A stretch of 64,000 nucleotides of DNA. Source: Bradyrhizobium lablabi (lineage in GTDB: Bacteria; Pseudomonadota; Alphaproteobacteria; Rhizobiales; Xanthobacteraceae). A program made the position numbers and the translations under genes. The first letter of the stretch is position 1. Each line of letters starts with the position of its first letter. The notes under the pieces are model-generated. The model saw nothing but the letters and a program-made list of their open reading frames with translations. It had not been told where the DNA came from and made no database searches. This document shows, one piece after another, positions 46,500 through 56,566 of this stretch. The stretch spans positions 2,852,001 to 2,916,000 of the forward strand of contig NZ_LT670844.1 of assembly GCF_900141755.1 (NCBI RefSeq). Reading direction: 5' to 3'.

Positions 46500-48260
46500 A
46501 TGGCGTTCGGTTTGTTTCGAAAGCGTCTGCCGGAACCGGCTGCGCCGGTGGCTGATCCGCAGGCGGTGACGCCGGCGGCGGCCGCCGAGGCTAACGCCCC
46601 CTCAGACGGCGATTCCGCCAGGGAAATCCTCGAACTGCTCGAACTCGAACTCGGCGCCATGATCCGGCAGCTCGAGCGCGCGGCCAATTCGGTCGCCGGC
46701 GGCGCCGAGGCGACGGCGGCGACACTTGCGACCATCCGCCAGCGCACCGACGCGCTGACCGGGCGCACCAGCGCCGCGCAGAACACCGCGACCACTTTCT
46801 CGCAGGCCGCGGACAAGTTCACCCAGTCGGCGCACGGAATTGGCGCCCAGGTGCGCGACGCCGGCAAGCTCGCCGACCAGGCCAGCGCCGCCGCCCGAGA
46901 AGCCAGCGCCAATGTCGATCGGTTGCGCGAATCCTCGGCCGCGATCGGCAACGTCGTCAATTTGATCGCGCAGATCGCGCGGCAAACCACGCTGCTCGCG
47001 CTCAACTCCACCATCGAGGCGGCGCGCGCCGGCTCGGCCGGGCGCGGCTTCGCGGTGGTTGCGACCGAAGTCAAGGCGCTCGCGGTGCAGACCCAGAGCG
47101 CCACCGAAGAGATCAGCAAGAAGATCGACGCGCTGCAGAAGGATGCCGCCGGCTCGGTCGATGCCGTGCATCGCATCTCGCTGGCGATCGAGGCGATCCG
47201 CCCGGTATTCGAAAATGTCAACGGCGCAGTGGCGGAGCAGAACGAAACCACCGGCGAGATATCCGAAAGCGCCGCCAGCGCCTCACATTTCATCGTCTCG
47301 GTCGGCGACAGTGCGGCCGAGATCGACAGCGCCACCAAGGAAGCCGAAGCCCATGGCGAGAGCGTCGCCAAGGCCGGCACGGCCGTCACCCAGTTCGCGC
47401 AGAAATTAAAATCCCGCTGCGCGGTATTGCTGCGCCAGGGCGACCGCGAAGACCGGCGCAAGCGCGAAAAGCTGCCGTGCAACCTGAAAATGGAAATCCA
47501 GACCGCGCGCGGCCTGGTCGCGGCGCCGGTCTACGAGATTTCCATGGAAGGCATTTTGATTTGCGGGCCAGACGCCGAACGGCTGCCGCGCAATGAAAGC
47601 CTCGGTGCGATACTGGAGAATATCGGCGCCTGCCGAATTCGCATCACTGAGCATTCCAAGGCCGGCGCGCAGGCGCGGTTCGAACGCCTCGATGCCGAGC
47701 TTGCCGAAAAGGTCGAAGACCGGCTGTGGCTGATCCGCGACGAGAACACCGAATTCGTTACCCGCGCCATGGGAGCCGGCACCGCGCTGACCCGGATTTT
47801 CGAGGATGCGGTGGCAAGCGGCGCCATCTCAATCGACGACATGTTCGACGCGAACTATGTCGAGATCGCCGGCAGCAATCCGCTGCAGCACCGCACCAAA
47901 ATTCTCGATTGGGCGGACCGCGCGCTGCCGCCATTCCAGGAGGCGTTCCTCGCCAAGGACCCGCGCATGGTGTTTTGCGTGATGATCGACCGCAACGGCT
48001 ATCTGCCGGTGCACAACAAGATCTACTCGCATCCGCAGCGGCCCGGCGACGTCGCCTTCAACACCGCCAGCTGCCGCAACCGCCGCATCTTCAACGATCC
48101 CGCCGGCCTCGCCGCCGGCCGCAACACCCGCTCCTATCTGATCCAGAGCTACGCCCGCGACATGGGCAACGGCAAAACCATCATGATGCGCGAGATCGAC
48201 GTGCCGGTGCGCGTCAATGGCCGGCACTGGGGCGGCTTCCGTACCGCGTACAAACTGTGA
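46500..48260 (+). CDS. Soluble chemoreceptor with N-terminal signalling domain and degenerate PilZ-like segment
   Basis: A 586-residue cytoplasmic chemoreceptor without membrane segments. The signalling coiled coil is N-terminal, with its tip at [20 protein letters not shown] followed by [17 protein letters not shown] PilZ-like segment follows around 325-415 ([28 protein letters not shown]), whose c-di-GMP motifs are incomplete (RxxxK and ExSxxG). The C-terminal 160 residues are a sensory-like domain ([33 protein letters not shown]) shared with the next gene. The usual sensor-to-signal order is reversed. Confidence 0.9.
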   Translation: MAFGLFRKRLPEPAAPVADPQAVTPAAAAEANAPSDGDSAREILELLELELGAMIRQLERAANSVAGGAEATAATLATIRQRTDALTGRTSAAQNTATTFSQAADKFTQSAHGIGAQVRDAGKLADQASAAAREASANVDRLRESSAAIGNVVNLIAQIARQTTLLALNSTIEAARAGSAGRGFAVVATEVKALAVQTQSATEEISKKIDALQKDAAGSVDAVHRISLAIEAIRPVFENVNGAVAEQNETTGEISESAASASHFIVSVGDSAAEIDSATKEAEAHGESVAKAGTAVTQFAQKLKSRCAVLLRQGDREDRRKREKLPCNLKMEIQTARGLVAAPVYEISMEGILICGPDAERLPRNESLGAILENIGACRIRITEHSKAGAQARFERLDAELAEKVEDRLWLIRDENTEFVTRAMGAGTALTRIFEDAVASGAISIDDMFDANYVEIAGSNPLQHRTKILDWADRALPPFQEAFLAKDPRMVFCVMIDRNGYLPVHNKIYSHPQRPGDVAFNTASCRNRRIFNDPAGLAAGRNTRSYLIQSYARDMGNGKTIMMREIDVPVRVNGRHWGGFRTAYKL

Positions 48261-49696
48261 CCAAAGCGACACCGATGACGCAACCCGCAAGACTGGAACG
48301 CGCTGACGCCACTGTCTCGGACAGCGAACGTCTGGTCGACCGGCTCGCGAACCGGATCGGCGGCCTCGGCGTCGAGCTCGCCGACGTCGCGGGAAATCTG
48401 CAGGAAGTCGCAGGCCGCGTATCGAGCCAGGCCGAGCGGTTCGGGCATCTGCAAAAGACCGCGGAGACGATGGTCTCCGCCAATCACGATATTGCCAGCG
48501 CCTCCGGCGCGGTGCAGTCCGCGGCGACGGCGGCCGTCGGTGAAATCACCCAATCGCGTGCCGCGGTGGATACGGCGGTGAAGCATATCGCCGAACTGAT
48601 CGAGGCGGTTAAGCGCATCGAACTTCGCCTCGGCGACGTCGGGACGGCATTGGCGCAGGTCGCAAAAGTCTCCGGCTCGATCGAAGCGATCGCGAAACAG
48701 ACCAACCTGCTGGCGCTGAACGCGACCATCGAAGCCGCCCGGGCCGGCGCCGCGGGAAGGGGTTTTGCGGTCGTCGCCAGCGAAGTGAAGAGCCTTGCAG
48801 AGGCGACCCGCCAGGCCACGCATCTGATCGGCGATACCGTCCGCGATCTGGACGGCCAGGTCGGCAATTTGATCAGCGCAAGCGGCGACGCCTCGTTGCG
48901 CGCCAAGAGCGCCGGCGAAGGCGCCGAGCAGATTCAGGGCATCATCGTCCGCGTCCAGGACGGCTTTACCGCGGTCGGCAGGGAGATCGATGGGGTCACC
49001 AAAGCCGCCACCTCCAATCTCGCGCATTGCGACATGGTGATCGGCGAACTCGGCAACCTCGCCAAGGGCGTCGAGCTGTCATCGACCGAGCTCAAGCACG
49101 CCGACGACCGGGTCGCCAAATTGCTCGAACTGTCCGAGGGGCTGATCGAGCTGATCGCCGACAGCGGCGTCGAGACGTCGGACGCACCATTGATCCGCGT
49201 CGTGATCGACACTGCAAAGCAAATCTCAAAAGCATTCGAGACGGCGATCGAGCGTGGCGAGATCACGGTCGAGCAATTGATGGACGAAAAATATCGCGAG
49301 ATTGCCGGCACCAATCCCAAGCAATACCTCACCGACTATGTCGCATTCACCGACCGGATTCTGCCCGCCATTCAGGACCCGATCCAAAAAATCGACCCCC
49401 GGGTCGTGTTCTGCGTCGCCTGGGCCAAGGGCGGCTATCTTCCGACCCATAATCCGAACTACCGCCTGCCACAGGGGCCCGACCCGGTCTGGAACAACGC
49501 CAATTGCCGCAACAAGCGGCTGTTCAACGATCGCGCGGTGAAGAAGGTGGCGGCCAATACAAAACCGTTTTTGCTGCAGACCTACCGGCGCGACATGGGC
49601 GGCGGCAATTTCGTCCTGATGAAGGACGTCTCCTCGCCGATCTATGTCCGCGGCCGCCATTGGGGCGCGTTCCGCATGGGCTTTCGGCAGTCCTGA
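48257..49696 (+). CDS. Soluble chemoreceptor with C-terminal sensory domain
   Basis: A 479-residue paralogue of the preceding receptor, without the PilZ-like insert. The signalling tip is [20 protein letters not shown] with [17 protein letters not shown]. The C-terminal domain has [40 protein letters not shown] and a [11 protein letters not shown] end like that of its neighbour. GTG at 48257 overlaps the upstream stop as GTGA. ATG at 48275 is an alternative start. Coupled translation suggests that the two receptors work together. Confidence 0.9.
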   Translation: MTKATPMTQPARLERADATVSDSERLVDRLANRIGGLGVELADVAGNLQEVAGRVSSQAERFGHLQKTAETMVSANHDIASASGAVQSAATAAVGEITQSRAAVDTAVKHIAELIEAVKRIELRLGDVGTALAQVAKVSGSIEAIAKQTNLLALNATIEAARAGAAGRGFAVVASEVKSLAEATRQATHLIGDTVRDLDGQVGNLISASGDASLRAKSAGEGAEQIQGIIVRVQDGFTAVGREIDGVTKAATSNLAHCDMVIGELGNLAKGVELSSTELKHADDRVAKLLELSEGLIELIADSGVETSDAPLIRVVIDTAKQISKAFETAIERGEITVEQLMDEKYREIAGTNPKQYLTDYVAFTDRILPAIQDPIQKIDPRVVFCVAWAKGGYLPTHNPNYRLPQGPDPVWNNANCRNKRLFNDRAVKKVAANTKPFLLQTYRRDMGGGNFVLMKDVSSPIYVRGRHWGAFRMGFRQS

Positions 49697-49801
49697 GCTA
49701 TCCCACGACGCGCGCCGCTCGCCGGCGATGTCGTCGTTCCTTCATTTCGCCGCGCTATAAACTGCGCGCGCTTGCGAAACGGAATTGGCGGGGCTTTTAA
49801 A

Positions 49802-50035
49802 ATGAGCAGTGAGCATCCTGAACTCGACGAGCTGCAGGCCGCCTACAAGAACGCGGTGGAGGCCTGGATTTCCTCGATCCGGAAAGAGGAAGCGCTTGCC
49901 TCCGTCAATCACACGGTGGCCGAGGTCGACGAGTGGGAAAAGGCGCATTTCGAAGAGGACGAGATGCGCAGCACGGTGAAAGCCGCGAAGGAGAACTACG
50001 AGGACGCACTTCGCGCCAAGTTCTTCGGATTCTAG
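49802..50035 (+). CDS. Small acidic helical protein
   Basis: A 77-residue protein (MSSEHPELDELQAAYKNAVE, then EWEKAHFEEDEMRSTVKAAK and ENYEDALRAKFFGF). It is almost wholly helical and charged, without cysteine or a membrane segment, and likely forms a coiled coil. GGGG is 10 nt before the ATG. No family was recognised. It is immediately followed by a palindromic element. Confidence 0.65.
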   Translation: MSSEHPELDELQAAYKNAVEAWISSIRKEEALASVNHTVAEVDEWEKAHFEEDEMRSTVKAAKENYEDALRAKFFGF

Positions 50036-50136
50036 AGCGTGATGACTTTTCTTCGAATCGTCATCCCGCTCTATCTTTTTGTTTGAGCATAATCTTTTCG
50101 GAAAACCGGTACCCACTTTTCCGGATCATGCTCTAG
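50033..50136. repeat. GAGCATGATC-type palindromic element, copy 2
   Basis: Near-identical to 24981-25083. The last bases of the small-protein stop are shared with its left end. Its GATGAC/GTCATC hairpin and the long GAGCATAATC/GATCATGCTC palindrome are intact. Confidence 0.85.
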
Positions 50137-50139
50137 CTT

Positions 50140-51000
50140 TTAAAAATTGATGCCGTAGATCAAGCGCGCCTGGTGACGCTCGAAGTTAACGAGATCGAGC
50201 GAGCCCGGCATTTCCGCCGCGCGGCCCGCGACCTGAAAACTCCAGGCCGCCGTCAGGCGCGAGCGCTCCGACAGCTGTATGTACATGGTCGGTCCGACGA
50301 ACAGCGCGTGACCAGCAAATACATCGAGGCCGAAGCCTTCGTATTTCCGTAAGTAACGCGCTTCGCCGCCGATCAGGACGCCGGGTCGGACTTGCGCCAT
50401 TATCGCTCCTGCGACGCCGAGGGTGGCGTCGTGCTCCGTTTTGCCGGTGGCGAGAAAGTTCGTCCACTCCGGCTGGTAGAGGAGGTTGACGGCGGCGACC
50501 AGTTTGTTGGCAATGAACTCGCGATCGAACGCGAGAGCAAAGTCCGTTCCATACGCGCGCACATGCTGCCCCGATGTCTCATCCAGGCGATTTGCGTGCG
50601 GCTCGGCCTCGAACAGCAGGCCGAAGGGCGAGGTAGCTCGATCCAGAAACCTGTATCGCAAGTCCACCGCGGCGCCCTGCACTGCCGTTTGATTGACATC
50701 GTCAAATCCGGGAACGCCGCCGATATTGTAGGACGCCGCGACGGCAGCGAACTCCACACGAAAATTCTTGACCGGCACAAATTCGAGTTCGGCCGAGTTG
50801 GTCACCGCACGATAGGTGCCGGCACTCTTGTCGAACCGTCCGGTCGTTTCGTTTTGAAATTCCCGCTCGCCGGGCTCGCCAATATCGGACCCGATTGTAA
50901 AGCCAAACAGATGCTCGGTATCGATGCCTTCGGCATGCCCGGGAAGCGGCAGCAGCAGGCAGCCCAGCGCGATCTGCAGCAATGTTGAACAGGTCCGCAT
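50140..51000 (-). CDS. Outer-membrane beta-barrel-type protein
   Basis: A 286-residue protein with a signal peptide cleaved at PGHA-EG and a mature chain of amphipathic strands ending in RLIYGINF, the terminal aromatic expected of an outer-membrane barrel. Strands include AELEFVPVKNFRVEFAAVAA and PTMYIQLSERSRLTAAW. There is no recognised family, and a porin- or transporter-like role is only inferred. It lies on the same strand as the LysR gene, 109 nt downstream of it. Confidence 0.7.
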   Translation of the reverse strand: MRTCSTLLQIALGCLLLPLPGHAEGIDTEHLFGFTIGSDIGEPGEREFQNETTGRFDKSAGTYRAVTNSAELEFVPVKNFRVEFAAVAASYNIGGVPGFDDVNQTAVQGAAVDLRYRFLDRATSPFGLLFEAEPHANRLDETSGQHVRAYGTDFALAFDREFIANKLVAAVNLLYQPEWTNFLATGKTEHDATLGVAGAIMAQVRPGVLIGGEARYLRKYEGFGLDVFAGHALFVGPTMYIQLSERSRLTAAWSFQVAGRAAEMPGSLDLVNFERHQARLIYGINF

Positions 51001-51108
51001 GTTTCTTAAGCCTGCGCCGCGACGGTAGCTTCTACCGCACCATATGGCTTTCCGATCATGAAGACCACCACAGCAGGCCAGCGACGGCTTTTAGGCTCTG
51101 CTTCGTCG

Positions 51109-52128
51109 TCACGCTCGCGCGAGCCTGGGGGACCGGACCCGTCGACGCTTCGCCCGCTTTGCTGACGGGTGAAGGCTCGGCCCGCGCGCCTTGCTTGCCT
51201 GCGGCTTTGCAATTTGTCGAGCCGACGGCTCCGCCTCGTCGGTGAGTGTCACCAGCCTCTCGATCAGCCACCGCCCGGCCGGACCCGGCGGAGTATCGAT
51301 CTTGTGGATGGCCATCATGGGATATTCTCCACCGCGCCACTCGGGAAGCTTCAACCGCACGAGCTTACCGGTTTCGATATCGGCACGAACTGTCGGTTCC
51401 GGCATTCCGCACCATCCTAGCCCAGCGAGAAGAAGCTTGTGCCTGACGGCTTGATCGCTGATGCGCCAGGTATTGAGACTGACGACACCGAAGTCCCGGC
51501 CCTCGCCCGCGGGTTGCTCCGAGAGAACAAGCTGGACGAAATCACGTGCCTGCGGTGGATCGGTTTCGCTCGCGTTAGCCAGCGGATGGCTTGGCGCAGC
51601 GACGGGAACGAGGCGGATCCCCTCTAGATCGATGCGGCGAAATCCGGTCATATCCATGTGCATGAGGCTTCCCACGCCGATGTCGGCATCGCCGTTTCGA
51701 ACCACGCGCTCGACGTCGCCAAGGGTCTGCACCAGGAGACGAACCGGCACCGTCGGAAACTGCGCGTGGAATTCGCGGAGCAGCGTCGTGAGCCGATCGT
51801 TCGGCAACATGCTGTCGACCGCGAGCGACACTTCAGGCTCAAGCTCTTGCAGAAACCCCCGGACCCGGGCGCGCAGTGTTTCGATGCTAAGTGCGACCGC
51901 CCTCGCTTCGGACACAACCGCTTTGCCCTGTTGCGTGAGCTTCGGCTTGCGGGTCGTTCCGCGATCGAAAAGAGAAATGCCGAGCTGCGCCTCCAGCGTA
52001 TCGATGGCGTAGCTGATCGCGGAGGTGGCGCGCCCCAGCCGTTTGGCGGCGGCGGTAAAGCTTCCCGCTTCGGCGACGGTCAATAGCACCCGAAGCTGAT
52101 CGACGCTCGGTACCGCGGGGCTCCGCAT
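51109..52128 (-). CDS. LysR-family regulator
   Basis: A 339-residue regulator. The helix-turn-helix is VDQLRVLLTVAEAGSFTAAA followed by KRLGRATSAISYAIDTLE, and the effector domain has LSLAVDSMLPNDRLTTLLRE. The C-terminal 45 residues are basic and unusual (ARQIAKPQASKARGPS). It diverges from the pirin/DoxX pair across 95 nt and is the probable regulator of them. Confidence 0.93.
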   Translation of the reverse strand: MRSPAVPSVDQLRVLLTVAEAGSFTAAAKRLGRATSAISYAIDTLEAQLGISLFDRGTTRKPKLTQQGKAVVSEARAVALSIETLRARVRGFLQELEPEVSLAVDSMLPNDRLTTLLREFHAQFPTVPVRLLVQTLGDVERVVRNGDADIGVGSLMHMDMTGFRRIDLEGIRLVPVAAPSHPLANASETDPPQARDFVQLVLSEQPAGEGRDFGVVSLNTWRISDQAVRHKLLLAGLGWCGMPEPTVRADIETGKLVRLKLPEWRGGEYPMMAIHKIDTPPGPAGRWLIERLVTLTDEAEPSARQIAKPQASKARGPSLHPSAKRAKRRRVRSPRLARA

Positions 52129-52143
52129 TTCAAATTCCCTGAA
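52129..52143. promoter_or_regulatory. Candidate LysR-box in the lysR-pirin intergenic region
   Basis: TTCAAATTCCCTGAA has TTCA and TGAA arms around 7 nt and begins directly before the lysR start codon, as in autorepressing LysR systems. A second AT-rich palindrome-like stretch follows toward the pirin gene. Confidence 0.4.
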
Positions 52144-52223
52144 AAGATTTTCCAGTTTTATACGGATTTTTTTGGGTCGAGAAAAGCCTTAGTTCTCCGC
52201 CGTGGGGACCCAGGAGTTTCGCC

Positions 52224-53066
52224 ATGGCTAAATCGACTGCAGTGATCGGAGAGCGCCCGCGTCAGATCGTGCACCGGACGCGTGGCCGGCGTCACGGGCC
52301 CATCACCCGCCTGATGAGCCCGTCTGACCTCGGCCAAAGTCTCAAGCCGTTCGTCTTTCTCGATCTCTTCGATAACGAAGGAGCCTCGTTTTCGGGCTTC
52401 GGGCTGCACCCGCATTCGGGCATTGCGACGCTGACCTACCTGCTGGAAGGCAGTGTCCGATACGAAGACACCACGGGAGCCACCGGGATTTTGCCCCAGG
52501 GCGGGGTCGAATGGTTCAAGGCCGGCCGCGGTGCATGGCACGGCGGCGGCGATGGCGAATCCGGCCGGACACGCGGCTTCCAGCTCTGGATCGCGCTGCC
52601 GCCCGAGCACGAACTCACGCCAGCCGAAAGCATCTACCAGACCCCGCAGGACATTCGCCGGATCGGACCCGCTTCCGTCCTGCTCGGCAAACTCGGTGCG
52701 GTTTCGAGCGCGCTTCCCGCGCCATCGCCGGTAAATTACCTGGCCGTGCGCCTGAAGGCCGGCGAATCCTGGCGCTATCAGCCGCCAGCCGATCACAGCG
52801 TTTGCTGGGTTGCGCTCGCTACCGGAAGTCTTGCCGTTCCCGAGCCCGTGCAGGCGGGCGAACTTGCCTCCTTTGAGCCGTCGAACGAGGCGATCGACTT
52901 CCACGCCGAAACCGACACCGAATTCGTTCTCGGGTCGGCCGCAAGACATCCATATGAACTCGCCCTCGGACATTACTCCGTGCATACGAGTCCAGCCTCG
53001 CTTGAAGCCGGCGAACGGCACATCGGCGAAATAAAAGCGCAACTGCAAAAGCAGGGCTTGTTGTAG
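52224..53066 (+). CDS. Pirin-family protein with altered metal site
   Basis: A 280-residue bicupin of the pirin type (LGQSLKPFVFLDLFDNEG, HPHSGIATLTYLLEGSVRYE). Pirins bind iron through HxH plus HxE. H62 and H64 are present here, and H106 is present, but the glutamate is G108 (AWHGGG). The protein may therefore bind metal weakly or with another ligand, a variant seen in other bacterial pirins. Roles range from quercetin cleavage to redox-sensing regulation. It is probably controlled by the divergent LysR. Confidence 0.92.
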   Translation: MAKSTAVIGERPRQIVHRTRGRRHGPITRLMSPSDLGQSLKPFVFLDLFDNEGASFSGFGLHPHSGIATLTYLLEGSVRYEDTTGATGILPQGGVEWFKAGRGAWHGGGDGESGRTRGFQLWIALPPEHELTPAESIYQTPQDIRRIGPASVLLGKLGAVSSALPAPSPVNYLAVRLKAGESWRYQPPADHSVCWVALATGSLAVPEPVQAGELASFEPSNEAIDFHAETDTEFVLGSAARHPYELALGHYSVHTSPASLEAGERHIGEIKAQLQKQGLL

Positions 53067-53135
53067 CCGCGCGCGAGGGCACGGCCGCTCCCTCTGGAAA
53101 ATCCGCATATCATCGAAAGACCGAAAGATCCGACC

Positions 53136-53537
53136 ATGCAAAACTTGGACACTGCACTTGCGGCCTCCGGCCGCATTCTCATCGCCGCTCTCTTCCTCCT
53201 GAGCGGTGTCGGCAAGATTGCCGCGCCAGCGATGACCCAGGGCTATATCGCTTCGTCGGGTTTGCCGGCACCGCTGCTCGCTTATCTCATTGCCATCATC
53301 ATCGAGGTCGGCGGCGGACTGCTGCTTATTGTTGGCTTTCAGACCCGGATCGTCGCGCTGATCCTGGCGGTTTTCACTCTGGCGGCCGCGCTGGCATTCC
53401 ACAACAAATTCGCCGACACAAACCAGATGATCCACTTCCTGAAGGATGTCGCAATTACCGGTGGCCTGCTTCAGGTCGCCGCTTTCGGCCCGGGCTCGGT
53501 TAGTCTCGATGCCCGCCGCCTGAACCTCGCACACTGA
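53136..53537 (+). CDS. DoxX-family membrane protein
   Basis: A 133-residue four-helix membrane protein: AASGRILIAALFLLSGVGKI, GLPAPLLAYLIAIIIEVGGG, LLLIVGFQTRIVALILAVFT and DVAITGGLLQVAAFGPGS. It follows the pirin gene by 69 nt. LysR, pirin and DoxX together form a common stress or redox cassette. Confidence 0.92.
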   Translation: MQNLDTALAASGRILIAALFLLSGVGKIAAPAMTQGYIASSGLPAPLLAYLIAIIIEVGGGLLLIVGFQTRIVALILAVFTLAAALAFHNKFADTNQMIHFLKDVAITGGLLQVAAFGPGSVSLDARRLNLAH

Positions 53538-53907
53538 GATCGATCCGAGAAATCATGTTGATCGGACGATGCGTCGAAGGAAGAACATGCTGCTCGGCGC
53601 GAACAATATGACTTTAATATGATGACCTTCATTCTACCCCAGCTTGGAACGAGGGTTCCATGGCCTGAATCGTCGCGTTTACGTCCTTGGAGGAAGAACC
53701 TTCGACAGCTATCTTGAATTTCCGAGACAGAGTTTCAGCGAGGCTATGGTCCAGAAATCAACGGCGACGCAAGCCAGCGTTGCAAAATAAATCTCGGCTT
53801 TGTTGACGGATAGCAGCGCGATATTATCTAGCCACCACCTCAATCGGCCCCTGGGCGAGCTTCATCGCGGCGGGCGCTGTGCGGTGATTGCTGAATTGGA
53901 GGCGCCG
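53538..53907. other. Intergenic region upstream of the molybdenum hydroxylase operon
   Basis: 370 nt with no supportable gene. The promoter of the operon is probably within its right half, which is locally AT-richer (around 53600-53630 and 53815-53830), but no clear boxes were identified. Confidence 0.45.
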
Positions 53908-54372
53908 ATGGCCACGACCCTGACAATCAATGGCGAACAGAAGTCGTTCGACGCGCCGGCGGACATGCCGCTGCTCTGGGTGTTGCGTGACATCCTCGGC
54001 CTGACCGGAACCAAATTCGGCTGCGGCATCGCGCAATGCGGCGCCTGCACCGTGCATATCGACGGCAAGCCGGTGCGCTCCTGCATGCTGCCGGTCGGCG
54101 CGCTGCGCGACCGCGCCGTCACCACCATCGAGGGCGTCGGCGCGACGCCGGCCGGCGCCAAGGTGCAGAAGGCCTGGCTCGATCTCGAGGTGATCCAGTG
54201 CGGTTATTGCCAGCCGGGCCAGGTCATGTCGGCAGCGGCGCTGCTGGCTTCGACCCCCAATCCCGACGATTCCGATATCGATGCCGCGATGGCGGGAAAT
54301 ATCTGCCGCTGCGGCACCTATGTACGGATTCGCGCCGCCATCAAGCAGGCCGCCTCCGGCCGCCAGTCGTGA
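53908..54372 (+). CDS. (2Fe-2S) subunit of an aldehyde oxidase-type molybdenum hydroxylase (IorA-like)
   Basis: A 154-residue iron-sulfur protein that carries electrons from the molybdenum centre. The plant-type cluster cysteines are C39, C44, C47 and C59 ([16 protein letters not shown]). The second cluster cysteines are C98, C101, C133 and C135 ([17 protein letters not shown]). GGAGG lies 5 nt before ATG 53908. It is 10 nt upstream of the large subunit, with which it forms the enzyme. Confidence 0.95.
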   Translation: MATTLTINGEQKSFDAPADMPLLWVLRDILGLTGTKFGCGIAQCGACTVHIDGKPVRSCMLPVGALRDRAVTTIEGVGATPAGAKVQKAWLDLEVIQCGYCQPGQVMSAAALLASTPNPDDSDIDAAMAGNICRCGTYVRIRAAIKQAASGRQS

Positions 54373-54382
54373 GGGCTAAGCC

Positions 54383-56566
54383 ATGAAACTCGCAGAACAG
54401 AATTCAACTGACGTTTCGCGCCGCGCGCTGTTGACCGGTGGTCTGGCGGGCGGATTTCTGCTCGCCTTCCATCTCCCGCTCCGCGCGCTGACGCCAAACG
54501 AACCGGTGCAGCCGCCGGACGACACGATCGGCAAGTTTGCGCCCAACGCCTTCATCCGCATCGACCAGGCCGGCCACACCACGCTGGTCATGCCGCAGGT
54601 CGAGATGGGGCAAGGAATCTATACGGGGGTGGCAATGATCTTGGCCGAAGAACTGGACGCCGATTTTTCATCGATCGTTCTTGAGCATGCCCCGCCTAAC
54701 GAGAAGCTTTACGCAAATCCAGCTTTCGGCATCCAGGCGACGGGAGGCTCTACGTCGGTCCGGGTCTTTTGGAAACCGCTCCGCGCGGCCGGCGCGACAG
54801 CCCGCGCCATGCTCATTCAAGCCGCCGCACAACAGTGGCAGGTAGAGCCGGCAAGCTGCACGGCATCGAAAGGCGAGGTCATTCATAAAGAGAGCGGGCG
54901 CAAGCTTTCCTATGGCGTGCTGGCGGCGAGCGCGAGCAGCCAGACGCCGCCAAAGGATGTCGCGCTCAAGGATCCCAAGGATTTCGTGCTGATCGGCAAG
55001 CCGCTGAAACGCTTCGACACACCCGACAAGGCCAACGGCAAGGTTGTCTACGGGATCGACGCGATCCTGCCCGGCATGAAGTTCGCAACGCTCAAGGCGT
55101 GTCCGGTGTTCGGCGGCAAGGTCGGCAAGGTTGACGACAGCGCCGCCAAGAAAATCCCGGGCGTGCAGAAGATCGTCGTGCTGGACGATATGGTCGCCGT
55201 TATCGGCGATCACATGTGGGCGGCAAAGAAAGGCCTCGACGCGCTCGTGGTTGACTGGGACGAAGGCCCGAACGCGCGCATCAGTTCGAACGACATCTGG
55301 CAGGATTTGCGCGCAGCAAGCGAAAAGGACGGCGCGGTCGCGAAATCGGAAGGCGATATCGCCAAGGGCCTTGCGACCGGCGACAGGCTGGATGCGGCAT
55401 ACGAGCTGCCGTTTCTGGCGCATGCGCCGATGGAGCCGCTGAACGCCACGGTTCATGTCAAGCCCGACTCCTGCGAAATCTGGACCGGCACCCAGATCAT
55501 GGCCCGGGTGCAGTCGGAGGCGGCGAAAGCGGCCGGGCTCCCGGTCGAGAAAGTGACCGTCAATAACCACCTGATCGGCGGCGGTTTCGGCCGCAGGCTC
55601 GAGCCCGACATGGTGGTCGCGGCCGTTCGTGTGGCGAAAGAGGTCGATGGTCCGGTAAAGGTAGTGTGGACCCGCGAGGAAGACATCCAGCACGATATCT
55701 TTCGTCCGGTCTATCGCGACACCATTGCCGCGACGTTGTCCGACGGCAAGATCATCGGCTGGAAATACAAGGTCGCAGGCTCGTCCATCATCGCGCGCTG
55801 GCTGCCGCCGGCGTTCCAGAAGGGCATCGACATCGACGCCATCGATAGCGCGGCCGACCTGCCTTACGACATTCCCAACGTCCATGTCGAATATGTGCGG
55901 GCCGAACCACCGGCGGTGCCGACCGGGTTCTGGCGCGGCGTCGGCCCCAACAACAACGTTTTCGCGATCGAATGCTTCATGGACGAACTCGCGCGCAAGG
56001 CGGGCAAGGATCCGATCGATTTCCGCCGCGGCATGCTCGGAAAGAACCCGCGCCTGCTGGCCGCGCTCAATCTGGTGGCAGAAAAATCCGGTTGGGGTCA
56101 GCCGCTCCCGGCGCGCGTCGGGCGCGGCGTCAGCGCGCAGCCGTCGTTCGGCAGTTTTATTGCGACCGTGGTGGAAGCAGAAATCGACGAACAAGGCGAG
56201 GTGCATCTGCGCCGGGTGACATCGGCGGTCGATACCGGCATCGCCGTTAATCCCGATACCATCATGGCGCAGCTCGAAGGCGGCCTGATCTTCGGCCTGA
56301 CGGCAGCGCTCTACGGCGAGATCACCATCGACAAGGGCCGCGTGCAGCAATCCAACTTCAACGACTACCGCATGCTGCGCATCGACCAAGTGCCGAAGAT
56401 CGACGTCCACGTCATCAAGAGCGGCGAGGCGCCCGGCGGTATCGGCGAGACCGGCGTGACGGCCGGGCCGCCGGCGCTGCGCAACGCGATTTATGCCGCA
56501 ACCGGCGTCGCCTTGCGGCGGCTGCCGATCGACCGCGCCATGATTTCAGCGGGGAAAAAATCATGA
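54383..56566 (+). CDS. Molybdopterin-binding subunit of an aldehyde/isoquinoline oxidoreductase-type enzyme (IorB-like)
   Basis: A 727-residue large subunit. Its N-terminus DVSRRALLTGGLAGGFLLAF is a twin-arginine signal, so the complex is probably exported fully folded. Cofactor contacts are visible in VEMGQGIYTGVAMILAEELD, GGGFGRRLEPDM and the catalytic-loop GIGETGVTAGPPALRNAI, where E689 is the likely catalytic base. The substrate, probably an aldehyde or N-heterocycle, is unknown. No FAD subunit is present, so electrons should pass to the encoded cytochrome. It overlaps the cytochrome gene by 4 nt. Confidence 0.95.
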   Translation: MKLAEQNSTDVSRRALLTGGLAGGFLLAFHLPLRALTPNEPVQPPDDTIGKFAPNAFIRIDQAGHTTLVMPQVEMGQGIYTGVAMILAEELDADFSSIVLEHAPPNEKLYANPAFGIQATGGSTSVRVFWKPLRAAGATARAMLIQAAAQQWQVEPASCTASKGEVIHKESGRKLSYGVLAASASSQTPPKDVALKDPKDFVLIGKPLKRFDTPDKANGKVVYGIDAILPGMKFATLKACPVFGGKVGKVDDSAAKKIPGVQKIVVLDDMVAVIGDHMWAAKKGLDALVVDWDEGPNARISSNDIWQDLRAASEKDGAVAKSEGDIAKGLATGDRLDAAYELPFLAHAPMEPLNATVHVKPDSCEIWTGTQIMARVQSEAAKAAGLPVEKVTVNNHLIGGGFGRRLEPDMVVAAVRVAKEVDGPVKVVWTREEDIQHDIFRPVYRDTIAATLSDGKIIGWKYKVAGSSIIARWLPPAFQKGIDIDAIDSAADLPYDIPNVHVEYVRAEPPAVPTGFWRGVGPNNNVFAIECFMDELARKAGKDPIDFRRGMLGKNPRLLAALNLVAEKSGWGQPLPARVGRGVSAQPSFGSFIATVVEAEIDEQGEVHLRRVTSAVDTGIAVNPDTIMAQLEGGLIFGLTAALYGEITIDKGRVQQSNFNDYRMLRIDQVPKIDVHVIKSGEAPGGIGETGVTAGPPALRNAIYAATGVALRRLPIDRAMISAGKKS

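Noticed and set aside
52158..53534. A 458-codon minus-strand frame across pirin and DoxX
   Set aside because: Antisense to two recognised genes and without any family feature. Typical of GC-rich third-position bias.
54668..56410. A 580-codon minus-strand frame opposite the molybdopterin subunit gene
   Set aside because: It lies wholly antisense to a well-supported gene with Tat signal and cofactor motifs. Its composition (Arg, Asp, His, Val-rich without motifs) is that of a high-GC shadow frame.
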